Part shown: piece by piece, positions 57,032 through 64,000 of the stretch
Layout: the number at the start of each line of letters is the position of its first letter
How positions within the stretch are numbered: the stretch's first letter is position 1
DNA from: Tissierellales bacterium
Lineage (GTDB): Bacteria > Bacillota > Clostridia > Tissierellales > Dethiosulfatibacteraceae
DNA: 64,000 nucleotides
Direction of reading: 5' to 3'
Assembly: GCA_016938195.1 (NCBI GenBank)
Contig: JAFGVC010000100.1
Span: 1-64,000, forward strand
The notes under the pieces: model-generated
Database searches by the model: none
What the model was told of the DNA's origin: nothing
What the model saw: the letters and a program-made list of their open reading frames with translations, nothing else
Translations under genes and position numbers: made by a program

Positions 57032-57060
57032 AAGAGATGGTTTATGCCATCTCTTTTATA
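57027..57060. terminator. Strong bidirectional terminator
   Basis: TATAAAAGAGATGG (57027-57040) and CCATCTCTTTTATA (57047-57060) form a perfect 14-bp palindrome with a 6-base loop. It has T tracts in both directions and ends both the coiled-coil gene and the convergent tmcAL; the stop codons of both genes lie in it. Confidence 0.9.
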
Positions 57061-58253
57061 ATAAATGGGTTTTTAAAATTTTCTTCGTTGTATCGACCGG
57101 AGTTTAACGCTAAGTGATAAATATTTGTCGAATGGTTAGTCAATTTATTGATTTTAATATCAGTATCACTGGCTTGTTGTTCATCAAAATCGGATTTTTT
57201 TGTTATAAAATGGACATTATTTTTATTGGATTTCAAAAATACTTGTCCGGTTTTATCAAAAGCTAATACTTTAATACAGTGAATATCATCAAGCTGAAGA
57301 CTATTATAAAAATGATTATCAAGGTCTAAAAGAGCGTTCAATAGAATTCTTCTTATTCTGGCGTAGGTATAACGCTTCGATTTGATGGAATGAATTATGT
57401 CATCAATATTTTCACCATGCATAATATTTTTTAGAATTTTATTCTCTATTCCTTCACTTACTTCATGAATGCTTGATAATTTTTGTATATCTGTCGTTAT
57501 TATTTTAAATTTTATTTCTCTAATTAAGTTTTCCAGGGTGTTAAAACGATTATATTCTTCATAAAATTCGCAAATTGAAGAATAAGAATTTTCTGGAACA
57601 TTTTTAGATATATCAGATAAATGTCCATCAAGCATTTTTCCTCTTATTGCCGTCGCACTTGAAAAATCGGTTGCTAGATTTGTAGAGTTGTAGTCACTGC
57701 CTTTTCTAAGGATGTGAAGGGGTTCGATTTTGTATTGGTTTCTAATAATAGTCTTCATATATTCTAAAGCCAGAATATTGTTGGGTGTAAAAATATCTTT
57801 GGCTGCGAAATGGTTAACAGATGAGGATAAAGCACGTGGGTATGACAGACCTGTCTTAAGAGATACTCTAAGCTTTTCTTTATAAGCATCTGTCTCAAAA
57901 GCCATATTTTTTGCCAAAGCTTGAAGCAAATTAATATTATCTGTTTCTGTTCCAAAGCATATGTAGGGAATTTCCAGCTTTGATAAAACAGCAAGCGCAC
58001 CGGAAGCAAAATAATCTGCACTCTGAATGGCATAGGGTATAGGTAATTCAAGTACCAAATTAGCACCATTCATGACAGCAACCTTGGCTCGTTGCCACTT
58101 GTCAATGATAGAAAGATCTCCTCTTTGAACAAAATTACCACTCATAATAACAACAATACAATCCGCCTTATACTTTTGTCGGATATTATCCAGTAGATAC
58201 TTGTGACCATTGTGAAAAGGATTGAATTCAGCTATAACACCAATATTTTTCAT
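57042..58253 (-). CDS. tmcAL: tRNA(Met) cytidine acetate ligase TmcAL (YlbM)
   Basis: TmcAL (403 residues) forms N4-acetylcytidine at C34 of elongator tRNA-Met from acetate and ATP. It has the nucleotidyltransferase-like start VIAEFNPFHNGHKYLL (about 5-20), VIMSGNFVQRGD (about 36-47) and LELPIPYAIQSADYFASGA (about 70-88). Acetate kinase lies divergently at 58370, so both genes use acetate. ATG at 58253 follows a GGGTGAT site. A possible HIGH-like histidine pair is in HNGH. Confidence 0.94.
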   Translation of the reverse strand: MKNIGVIAEFNPFHNGHKYLLDNIRQKYKADCIVVIMSGNFVQRGDLSIIDKWQRAKVAVMNGANLVLELPIPYAIQSADYFASGALAVLSKLEIPYICFGTETDNINLLQALAKNMAFETDAYKEKLRVSLKTGLSYPRALSSSVNHFAAKDIFTPNNILALEYMKTIIRNQYKIEPLHILRKGSDYNSTNLATDFSSATAIRGKMLDGHLSDISKNVPENSYSSICEFYEEYNRFNTLENLIREIKFKIITTDIQKLSSIHEVSEGIENKILKNIMHGENIDDIIHSIKSKRYTYARIRRILLNALLDLDNHFYNSLQLDDIHCIKVLAFDKTGQVFLKSNKNNVHFITKKSDFDEQQASDTDIKINKLTNHSTNIYHLALNSGRYNEENFKNPFIIKEMA

Positions 58254-58270
58254 ATTATCACCCGTGAAAG

Positions 58271-58299
58271 ATTATATAATAAATTTCACATTATAACAA
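58271..58299 (-). promoter_or_regulatory. Promoter of tmcAL
   Basis: On the minus strand TTGTTA (58299-58294) and TATAAT (58276-58271) are exactly 17 bases apart, about 17 bases before the start codon. Confidence 0.7.
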
Positions 58300-58325
58300 A
58301 CTATAATATTGATTTATTAAATGCT

Positions 58326-58355
58326 TTGTATTAATATATATGAGTCAGTTATATT
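58326..58355 (+). promoter_or_regulatory. Possible promoter of ackA
   Basis: TTGTAT (58326-58331) and TTATAT (58349-58354) are 17 bases apart (or TATATT at 58350 with 18). The elements are weak; AAAGGAGG follows, just before the ATG. Confidence 0.45.
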
Positions 58356-58369
58356 AAAGGAGGAAACAA

Positions 58370-59581
58370 ATGAAAGTATTGGTAGTAAATTGTGGTAGCT
58401 CTTCATTAAAGTATCAGTTACTGGACATGAATGATGAATCAGTAATGGCGATAGGTTTGGTTGAAAGAATTGGTATTGAAGGCAGTCGAGTTAAACATGA
58501 AACAATGGGAAAGGGAAAGACTGTCATTGAAAAAGAAATGGCTTCACACAAAGAGGCTATCCAGATGGTATTAGAAACACTTATTGATAGTAACATAGGA
58601 GCCATTTCATCGCTTAAAGAGATTGATGCGGTTGGCCATAGAGTTGTTCACGGTGGCGAAAAATTCGCGGGTTCGGTCATTATCACTGAAGAGGTCATAA
58701 AGGCGATGGAAGATTGCACGGATTTAGCTCCTTTACATAATCCACCAAATATTATAGGTATTAGAGCTTGCCAAGAGTTAATGCCGGATTTGCCTATGGT
58801 AGGTGTATTTGATACGGCATTTCACCAAACGATGCCAAAATATTCTTACATATATCCACTGCCATATGAATTATATGAAGAGTTAGGTATTAGAAGATAT
58901 GGCTTCCACGGGACTTCTCATAAATATGTTTCGCAACGGGCAGCAGAGTTATTGGGAAAAGATATAAAAGACCTCAAAATCATTACTTGTCACTTAGGTA
59001 ATGGTGCTAGCGTAACCGCTATAAAAAATGGTATTTCACTTGATACTAGCATGGGACTTACACCACTCGAAGGTTTAGTGATGGGAACGAGAAGTGGTGA
59101 TATTGATCCGGCTATCATTTCTTTTTTAATGGATAAGAAAAAAATGACAATTGAAGAAGTCAACGATATGTTGAACAAAAAATCAGGTGTTCTTGGAATT
59201 TCAGGTATTAGTAGCGATTTTAGAGATATCGAACAAGAGGCAAAAAAAGGAAATGAAAGAGCACAATTGGCTCTTGATAAATTTCATTTCATTGTTAAAA
59301 AATATATTGGATCTTATGCTGCAGCTATGGGTGGATTGGATGTTCTTGTCTTTACAGCCGGATTGGGTGAAAATTCACCAGAATCAAGACTTAAAATATG
59401 TGAAGACATGGCTTTTCTAGGTATCGATATTGATGAAGCTAAGAATAATATCAGGGGAAAAGAAACGATGATATCAAAAGATAATATGTCTGTTAAAGCT
59501 TTTATTATACCAACAAATGAGGAGTTAGTGATTGCAAGAGACACCAAATCCTTGGTTAAAATGCTTGACAAAAGCTTATAA
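58370..59581 (+). CDS. ackA: Acetate kinase
   Basis: AckA (403 residues) converts acetyl phosphate and ADP to acetate and ATP, the energy-yielding step of acetate fermentation, or the reverse. Signatures include [16 protein letters not shown] (about 2-17), [12 protein letters not shown] (about 87-98), [14 protein letters not shown] (about 208-221) and [14 protein letters not shown] (about 325-338). No pta gene is adjacent. The gene is flanked by its own promoter region and the strong promoter of DUF177-rpmF at its end. Confidence 0.97.
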   Translation: MKVLVVNCGSSSLKYQLLDMNDESVMAIGLVERIGIEGSRVKHETMGKGKTVIEKEMASHKEAIQMVLETLIDSNIGAISSLKEIDAVGHRVVHGGEKFAGSVIITEEVIKAMEDCTDLAPLHNPPNIIGIRACQELMPDLPMVGVFDTAFHQTMPKYSYIYPLPYELYEELGIRRYGFHGTSHKYVSQRAAELLGKDIKDLKIITCHLGNGASVTAIKNGISLDTSMGLTPLEGLVMGTRSGDIDPAIISFLMDKKKMTIEEVNDMLNKKSGVLGISGISSDFRDIEQEAKKGNERAQLALDKFHFIVKKYIGSYAAAMGGLDVLVFTAGLGENSPESRLKICEDMAFLGIDIDEAKNNIRGKETMISKDNMSVKAFIIPTNEELVIARDTKSLVKMLDKSL

Positions 59582-59593
59582 TTTACATATAAT
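59564..59593 (+). promoter_or_regulatory. Promoter of DUF177-rpmF, -35 inside ackA
   Basis: A perfect TTGACA (59564-59569) lies in the last codons of ackA, and a perfect TATAAT (59588-59593) is after an 18-base spacer. It gives the ribosomal operon its own strong promoter. Confidence 0.72.
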
Positions 59594-59620
59594 TTTCTAT
59601 GCAATCTCGAGGTGAGTTTT

Positions 59621-60136
59621 TTGATTTTAGATTTGAAGAAATTTTTAAAAAATGATGCGATACACGAAAATTTCAATATTTCTTTTAACCCAGACCATCT
59701 AAATTTAGATTCTTCCATTCTGCTGTCAAGAGACGTGACAGGAGAGGTTGATGTCTACAAAACAGATGATCGCATTTATGCAGACCTTAAGTTCTCTTAT
59801 TATTATATAGAGTTTTGTGCTAGATGTTTAGAAAAATTTGAAAACGAGGTTCAAACGGAAGCAAGTGTAACGATTGTTCCGGTTGGACAGGTGAATCGCG
59901 ATGAAGATGAGGATGGATTTTGGGTTGAATTAGTAGACAATCAAGTTGATTTTTCAGAGGTTGTTATACAGTCCATTTATTTATCTCATCCAATGAAAGC
60001 TTTGTGTAAAGAGGACTGCAAGGGGATTTGTCCGGTGTGTGGTATTAATAAAAACAAAGAATCATGCAATTGTGTTATCGAAAAGATTGATCCCCGATTA
60101 AGCAATCTTGCGAATTTGTTAGATAAGGAGGTGTAG
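59621..60136 (+). CDS. DUF177 (YceD-like) protein
   Basis: This 171-residue YceD/DUF177 protein is linked to 23S rRNA accumulation in plants and bacteria and nearly always precedes rpmF. The N-terminal part begins ILDLKKFLKND; the C-terminal CKEDCKGICPVCGINKNKESC (in part) holds the family cysteine cluster, a likely zinc site. The TTG at 59621 is chosen because the GAGGTGA site covers the upstream GTG (59612). Confidence 0.9.
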   Translation: MILDLKKFLKNDAIHENFNISFNPDHLNLDSSILLSRDVTGEVDVYKTDDRIYADLKFSYYYIEFCARCLEKFENEVQTEASVTIVPVGQVNRDEDEDGFWVELVDNQVDFSEVVIQSIYLSHPMKALCKEDCKGICPVCGINKNKESCNCVIEKIDPRLSNLANLLDKEV

Positions 60137-60141
60137 CTATA

Positions 60142-60318
60142 ATGGCAGTGCCAAAGGGTAAGATATCGAAAGCTAGAAGAGATAAAAGAAGAACAAGAAA
60201 TGAAAAAGTAAAGGTTCATGGATTTGTTGAATGTCCTCAATGTCATGAGATGAAGCTTCCTCACAGAGTATGCATGGATTGCGGATACTATGATGGAAAA
60301 GAAGTTTTAACTGTATAA
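60142..60318 (+). CDS. rpmF: 50S ribosomal protein L32
   Basis: L32 (58 residues) is a large-subunit protein. It begins MAVPKGKISKARRDKRRTRN, the universal L32 start, and has the zinc-ribbon cysteines CPQC (residues 31-34) and CMDC (44-47). The ATG follows AAGGAGG by 13 bases, 5 bases after the DUF177 stop. It is transcribed with DUF177 from the promoter in ackA and ends at a strong terminator. Confidence 0.97.
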   Translation: MAVPKGKISKARRDKRRTRNEKVKVHGFVECPQCHEMKLPHRVCMDCGYYDGKEVLTV

Positions 60319-60322
60319 AAAT

Positions 60323-60358
60323 AAGATAGTGCCTAAATAGCACTATCTTCATTTTTTG
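60323..60358 (+). terminator. Terminator after rpmF
   Basis: AAGATAGTGC (60323-60332) and GCACTATCTT (60340-60349) form a perfect 10-bp stem with loop CTAAATA, then CATTTTTTG. The plsX -35 begins next to its T tract. Confidence 0.9.
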
Positions 60359-60387
60359 TTGCAAATTAAGATATTGTAAGATATACT
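60359..60387 (+). promoter_or_regulatory. Promoter of plsX-acpP
   Basis: TTGCAA (60359-60364) and TATACT (60382-60387) are 17 bases apart, right after the rpmF terminator. A FapR operator was looked for, as in Bacillus plsX, and not recognised. Confidence 0.78.
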
Positions 60388-60416
60388 AAAAATTGAAAAT
60401 TGTTTCGAGGTGTTTT

Positions 60417-61418
60417 ATGAGAATAATAGTAGATGCAATGGGCGGCGATCATGCACCTAAAGAAATTGTTAAAGGTTCAATATTAGCGGTTAAAGAATAT
60501 GATATTGATATTTTGTTGTGTGGAAAAGAAGTGGAAATCAAAAAACATATCCCTCAAAGCTCACAAATACTTCACAAAATAGACATTTTGAATGCAGAAG
60601 AAGTAATTACCAACGAGGATAAACCTGTCAAAGCTATTCGAAGCAAGAAAGATTCATCTCTTGTAAAAGGCATGAATGCTTTAATTTCAGGAGAAGGAGA
60701 TGCAATTGTTTCCGCAGGAAATACAGGAGCGCTATTGACCGCAGGTTTATTTATTGCTGGACGACTTAATGGGATAGAAAGACCAAGCTTAGCGCCATTA
60801 TTTCCCAATGGTGATCGCTTCAGTCTTTTGATGGACGCAGGGGCAAATGTTGATTGCAAGCCATTGTTTTTATTGCAGTTTGCAATGATGGGCAAAATAT
60901 ACATGGAGAAAATTTTCAACATTCAAAGTCCAAAGATTGGACTGATTAATATCGGTGCTGAGGAAGGTAAAGGAAATAAACAGGCTATAGAGACATATGA
61001 TTTATTAAAAAGCTCTAATCTTAATTTCATTGGCAACATTGAAGCTAGGGATATTTTAAACAATAACGCAGATATACTCGTATGTGATGGTTTTGTAGGT
61101 AACATTGTTTTGAAATTAACGGAAGGTGTTATGACCGAATTAATGAAGCAAATTAAAACCGAATTAAATAAAACAACAAAGTCGAAGTTAGGTGGTTTAC
61201 TCATCAAAGACTCGATGAAATCATTAAAAGGTAGATACGATTATACCGAACACGGTGGAGCACCCTTACTTGGATTGAAATATCCGGTCATTAAAGCGCA
61301 TGGTAGTTCTAATGATATTGCCATTAAAAATGCACTTAAGCAAGCAAAATTATTTCTAGACAACAAAGTAAACGAAACAATTATTGAAGAAATAAATAAA
61401 GGAGGCGATTTAAATTGA
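60417..61418 (+). CDS. plsX: Phosphate acyltransferase PlsX
   Basis: PlsX (333 residues) makes acyl-phosphate from acyl-ACP for PlsY. The N-terminal VDAMGGDHAPKEIVKG (about 5-20), the SAGNTGALLTAGLF stretch (about 98-111) and GFVGNIVLKLTEG are family signatures. ATG at 60417 follows GAGGTG; an upstream in-frame ATG at 60393 adds an untypical leader. Its stop overlaps the TTG of acpP, so donor and substrate carrier are translated together. Confidence 0.97.
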   Translation: MRIIVDAMGGDHAPKEIVKGSILAVKEYDIDILLCGKEVEIKKHIPQSSQILHKIDILNAEEVITNEDKPVKAIRSKKDSSLVKGMNALISGEGDAIVSAGNTGALLTAGLFIAGRLNGIERPSLAPLFPNGDRFSLLMDAGANVDCKPLFLLQFAMMGKIYMEKIFNIQSPKIGLINIGAEEGKGNKQAIETYDLLKSSNLNFIGNIEARDILNNNADILVCDGFVGNIVLKLTEGVMTELMKQIKTELNKTTKSKLGGLLIKDSMKSLKGRYDYTEHGGAPLLGLKYPVIKAHGSSNDIAIKNALKQAKLFLDNKVNETIIEEINKGGDLN

Positions 61419-61657
61419 TATTTGAAACTTTAAAAAATCTAATCATAGAAAGGCTAAATGTAGATGAGGATTTCCCAATCACATTGGACACTTCGTTTGT
61501 GGATGATCTTGAGGCGGATTCTATTGGCTTGGTAGAGCTTATCATGGGAATTGAGGATGAGTATGATATAGAAATTGATGATGAAAACGCGGATAAGATT
61601 AAAACAGTAAGAGACGCCGTCGAGTATCTTGAAAAAACAATCAATAAAAAGTCCTGA
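61415..61657 (+). CDS. acpP: Acyl carrier protein
   Basis: AcpP (80 residues) carries acyl chains on a phosphopantetheine arm. The attachment serine is Ser36 in LEADSIGLVEL (about 32-42); the third position of the motif is Ile where most ACPs have Leu. The protein is acidic throughout, as expected. It starts with TTG after GGAGG and overlaps plsX by 4 bases. No fab genes lie nearby, unlike many Firmicutes. The stop codon is part of the terminator stem. Confidence 0.94.
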   Translation: MIFETLKNLIIERLNVDEDFPITLDTSFVDDLEADSIGLVELIMGIEDEYDIEIDDENADKIKTVRDAVEYLEKTINKKS

Positions 61658-61675
61658 TTTCAGGACTTTTATTCA
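61647..61675 (+). terminator. Terminator overlapping the acpP stop codon
   Basis: AAAAGTCCTGA (61647-61657) pairs with TCAGGACTTTT (61660-61670), an 11-bp inverted repeat with a very short loop, and ATTCAAT follows. The acpP TGA is the end of the left arm. Confidence 0.82.
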
Positions 61676-61728
61676 ATAATTAGTGATTAGTGATTAACTA
61701 CAAAGTTAGTTAGTAATCTCTAATTATT
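61675..61728 (+). promoter_or_regulatory. 25-position hairpin in the rnc 5' leader
   Basis: Bases 61675-61699 pair in perfect register with 61728-61704 around the loop ACAA (61700-61703). I count 23 pairs (two of them G-T) and two mismatches (61684/61719 and 61690/61713), without bulges. The helix of about two turns ends a few bases before GGGAGG of the RNase III gene. It looks like an RNase III substrate, so autoregulation is plausible; no promoter was identified within it. Confidence 0.65.
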
Positions 61729-61740
61729 AGGGAGGAAAAG

Positions 61741-62442
61741 ATGAATCATGAAATATTTAAATTAGAATCATCAATAAATTATTCGTTTATTGATAAAGAA
61801 TTAATCCAAGAAGCATTGACACATAGTTCATATTCCAATGAAAATGGACAGGACATATTTAACAATGAGCGATTAGAATTTCTTGGAGACGCTGTTTTGG
61901 AGATTTTAATCAGTGATTACCTTTTTGCACGATATAAATCCTTATCTGAGGGCAAGCTTACAAGAATAAGATCAATGGTAGTATGCGAGGAAGTATTATA
62001 TGAATTAGCAGCAAAATTAGATTTAGGCGAGTGTCTTCGATTAGGCAAAGGAGAAGAGCTAACAGGCGGCAGAACAAAAAAATCTATATTAGCTGACGGG
62101 TTCGAGGCTTTAATTGCTGCCATATATATTGATGGAGGCATAGAAAAGGTTCGAAAACTTATTTTGCCAAAATTCATATCGTATATTGAACGTGCTTTTG
62201 ATGGAAGTAATAACCTTGATTATAAGACTAGAATTCAAGAAATTATACAGAAGGATATTCCAGGAAAGAAATTGAAGTATTTAGTTTATAATGAAGATGG
62301 GCCTGATCATGACAAAATTTTCTATATTAACCTATATCTTGACCATCAGCTTATCGGACGTGGAGAAGGCAAGAGCAAAAAAGCCGCTGAACAAGAGGCC
62401 GCTAGAAATGCTTTAATCAGTAAGGGATGGTTGAATGATTAA
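61741..62442 (+). CDS. rnc: Ribonuclease III
   Basis: RNase III (233 residues) cuts double-stranded RNA, as in rRNA precursor processing. The catalytic domain has the signature NERLEFLGDAVLEILISDYLF (in part; about 41-61) and the second acidic cluster ADGFEALIAAIYIDGG (about 119-134); the C-terminal dsRNA-binding domain (about 158-230) ends in GRGEGKSKKAAEQEAARNAL. GGGAGG precedes the ATG. A long hairpin in its leader may be its own target. The radical-SAM gene overlaps by 8 bases, then smc, the usual clostridial order. Confidence 0.97.
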   Translation: MNHEIFKLESSINYSFIDKELIQEALTHSSYSNENGQDIFNNERLEFLGDAVLEILISDYLFARYKSLSEGKLTRIRSMVVCEEVLYELAAKLDLGECLRLGKGEELTGGRTKKSILADGFEALIAAIYIDGGIEKVRKLILPKFISYIERAFDGSNNLDYKTRIQEIIQKDIPGKKLKYLVYNEDGPDHDKIFYINLYLDHQLIGRGEGKSKKAAEQEAARNALISKGWLND

Positions 62443-63535
62443 GAAAACCAAAATAATACCCGTCTTTATTCCCCATATTGGATGCCCAAATGAATGTTAT
62501 TTCTGCAATCAAAAAAAAATTACAGGTCACAAAAGCGGTATAGATTTCAACGCTATTGAAAAAGAAATACAGACTTGTTATAGCTCAATGAACTCTAATT
62601 ATGAAATTGAGATTGCTTTTTTTGGAGGAAGCTTTACCGCCATAGATGTTTCAATACAGCTTAAGCTGTTGAAAATAGCTTATGAATATAAAGCGCATAA
62701 CAAAATCAATAGAATTAGAATCTCAACGCGTCCCGACGCCATAGATGATGTTGTTTTACAAAGACTTAAGGAATATAAGGTAGATATTATTGAAATCGGC
62801 GTTCAGTCCATGAATGATGAGGTCCTTACTGCAATCAATAGAGGGCACACCGCTCAGGATGTCATTAACGCGAGTCACTTAATCAAAGCTTATCAGTTTA
62901 TGCTTGGTCATCAAATTATGCCGGGGCTATATGGGAGCTCTCCTTCTAAAGACATTGAAACAGCGAAGGCTTCTATTGCTTTAAAACCAAACATAGTTAG
63001 AATTTATCCGACATTAATCATAAAAGATACCAAACTAGAAGACTTGTTTAACGAGGGGAAATATTATCCTCTAAGTCTGAAAGCAAGTATTGAGCTTATC
63101 TCGATTATTTATGCGCTGTATGAAATTAACGAGGTCAAAGTTATTAGAGTAGGGCTTCAACCTACTGATAACATTCGATTAGAAGGAGATGTGTTAGGGG
63201 GACCTTTTCACCCTTCTTACCGACAACTGATTATGACTCATATTTTTTCTCGTGCTATCGTTAATCTTTTAAAGAAAAAACAATTGAAAAACATTCATAT
63301 TAAAAGTAGCAGAAGTAATATCAATTATATTGTAGGATTAAATGGAACTGGGAAAAAATATATCAAGCAAGAATTAAGTATTGAACGCCTATCATTTTCA
63401 GAGGATGATAATTCTGAAGGCGTTATCGTTATTTGCGATGATAAAAGCTCAATCTTCATCAATAGACATGAAATATTTGAAATCTTTTATAATTTGAGGG
63501 AGAATCTGGATGTATTTAAAAGAAATAGTTATTAA
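62435..63535 (+). CDS. Radical SAM protein (Elp3-like / COG1243-type), function unknown
   Basis: This 366-residue protein has the radical SAM cluster CPNECYFCNQKKITG (about 17-31, Cys-x3-Cys-x2-Cys) near its N-terminus, then AFFGGSFTAI (about 61-70), ISTRPDAI and IEIGVQSMNDEVLTAINRGHT (in part), typical of Elp3/oxygen-independent coproporphyrinogen-oxidase-like enzymes. No acetyltransferase domain follows, unlike Elp3. It is commonly encoded between rnc and smc in Clostridia. Substrate unknown; tRNA modification is only a guess. Confidence 0.88.
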   Translation: MIKKTKIIPVFIPHIGCPNECYFCNQKKITGHKSGIDFNAIEKEIQTCYSSMNSNYEIEIAFFGGSFTAIDVSIQLKLLKIAYEYKAHNKINRIRISTRPDAIDDVVLQRLKEYKVDIIEIGVQSMNDEVLTAINRGHTAQDVINASHLIKAYQFMLGHQIMPGLYGSSPSKDIETAKASIALKPNIVRIYPTLIIKDTKLEDLFNEGKYYPLSLKASIELISIIYALYEINEVKVIRVGLQPTDNIRLEGDVLGGPFHPSYRQLIMTHIFSRAIVNLLKKKQLKNIHIKSSRSNINYIVGLNGTGKKYIKQELSIERLSFSEDDNSEGVIVICDDKSSIFINRHEIFEIFYNLRENLDVFKRNSY

Positions 63536-64000
63536 CGGATTTAAATCTTTTCCTGAAAAAACAACCGTTAAAATTAATGGTGAATTAACAGCTATTGTTG
63601 GACCTAATGGAAGCGGAAAAAGCAATATTTCTGATGCATTTAAATGGGTTATGGGGGAACAAAGTGCTAAAATATTAAGAGGCAGCAAAATGGAAGATGT
63701 TATTTTTGCAGGCACTGAGAAAAGAAATCCTCTAAGCTATGCTCAAGTAGATTTGATATTTGATAATTCAACTAAAAAGCTGCCGATTGAATATAAGGAA
63801 GTGTGCATTACCAGAAAATTGTTTAGAAGCGGTGAGAGCGAGTATTTGTTAAATCAATCAAGTGTAAAGCTCAAAGAGATTAAAGAGCTCTTTATGGACA
63901 CCGGTATAGGGATAGATGGTTATTCAATCATTGGGCAAGGGCGTGTGGAAGATATTATTAGTGCGAAGTCAGAAACAAGGCGTAAAGTGATTGAAGAAGC
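63510..64000 (+). CDS. smc: Chromosome segregation protein SMC, N-terminal part
   Basis: This open frame begins with ATG at 63510 and continues past the window; about 163 residues are visible. SMC condenses and segregates chromosomes. The start MYLKEIVINGFKSFPEKT and the Walker A AIVGPNGSGKSNISDAFKWV (about 28-47) are diagnostic, with GEQSAKILRG and GQGRVEDII further on. GGGAGA precedes the start, which overlaps the radical-SAM gene by 26 bases. The coiled coils and C-terminal head are outside the window. Confidence 0.96.
   Translation, partial: MYLKEIVINGFKSFPEKTTVKINGELTAIVGPNGSGKSNISDAFKWVMGEQSAKILRGSKMEDVIFAGTEKRNPLSYAQVDLIFDNSTKKLPIEYKEVCITRKLFRSGESEYLLNQSSVKLKEIKELFMDTGIGIDGYSIIGQGRVEDIISAKSETRRKVIEE

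Noticed and set aside
59314-59718. A 134-codon minus-strand frame across the ackA end and DUF177 start
   Set aside because: It spans a strong plus-strand promoter and two well-supported genes; nothing in its translation resembles a protein family.
60359-60416. A FapR operator in the plsX promoter
   Set aside because: The TTAGTACCTAGT-like consensus was not present; only ordinary promoter elements were seen.
63200-64000. A CRISPR array or mobile element in the window
   Set aside because: No regularly spaced direct repeats, transposase, integrase or terminal inverted repeats were found anywhere, including this end.

Overview
The window is a low-GC chromosomal segment from a Firmicute, best placed in class Clostridia. 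The evidence is gene order (ktrAB-rlmB-pheST, a dcw cluster with paired DUF881 genes, the DUF512-der-plsY-gpsA block, the yicC-remA-gmk-rpoZ-priA-def-fmt-rsmB-rlmN-prpC-prkC-rsgA-rpe-thiN block, the plsX-acpP-rnc-smc block), a Gram-positive tRNA-Phe T-box, strong AGGAGG-type ribosome binding sites and frequent TTG starts. The genus cannot be named from the sequence. I count 69 protein genes, 66 of them on the + strand. The gene at each end (ktrB at the left, smc at the right) is cut by the window edge. I see no tRNA, rRNA, insertion sequence, prophage or CRISPR array, and no non-coding gap longer than about 280 bases.

Layout. 1-5716: potassium uptake (ktrB, ktrA), an rRNA methyltransferase, and pheST behind a T-box. 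5778-20498: lgt, then the division and cell-wall cluster mraZ-rsmH-ftsL-PBP-murE-mraY-murD-ftsW-murG-ftsQ-DUF881-DUF881-sbp-ftsZ. 20569-28000: nrdR, a PhoP/PhoR-type two-component pair, a PDZ/radical-SAM DUF512 protein, der, plsY and gpsA. 27931-33970: a HlyD-like membrane adaptor, then yggS-sepF-yggT-ylmH-mtnN-lspA-rluD-pyrR. 33980-35716 (minus strand): rqcH. 35827-51008: yicC-remA-gmk-rpoZ, priA-def-fmt-zinc peptidase, rsmB-rlmN-prpC-prkC-rsgA-rpe-thiN-asnS. 51057-57031: rpmB (minus strand), asp23-fakA, recG-rsmD-coaD and a coiled-coil gene. 57042-64000: tmcAL (minus strand), ackA, DUF177-rpmF, plsX-acpP, rnc, a radical-SAM gene and smc.

The genes serve growth and division: lipid II synthesis (murE, mraY, murD, murG), septal synthesis (ftsW, PBP, ftsL, ftsQ), the Z ring (ftsZ, sepF), phospholipid synthesis (plsX, plsY, gpsA, acpP), lipoprotein processing (lgt, lspA), ribosome biogenesis and rescue, and Ser/Thr phosphorylation (prkC, prpC). 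Sporulation genes often found at these positions in spore formers (spoIIGA-sigE-sigG after ftsZ, spoIVA after gpsA) are absent, as are ftsA before ftsZ and divIVA after ylmH. This fits a non-sporulating lineage that may use SepF as its Z-ring membrane anchor, but only inside this window.

I found no unknown multi-gene system. The best leads are regulatory or small: a near-perfect 25-position hairpin directly in front of the RNase III gene, a 21-bp phased repeat over the mraZ promoter, 11-bp phased PhoP-like boxes before phoP, a MurE whose usual DNPR motif reads DNPL, and a HlyD-like gene of unknown role in the division neighbourhood.
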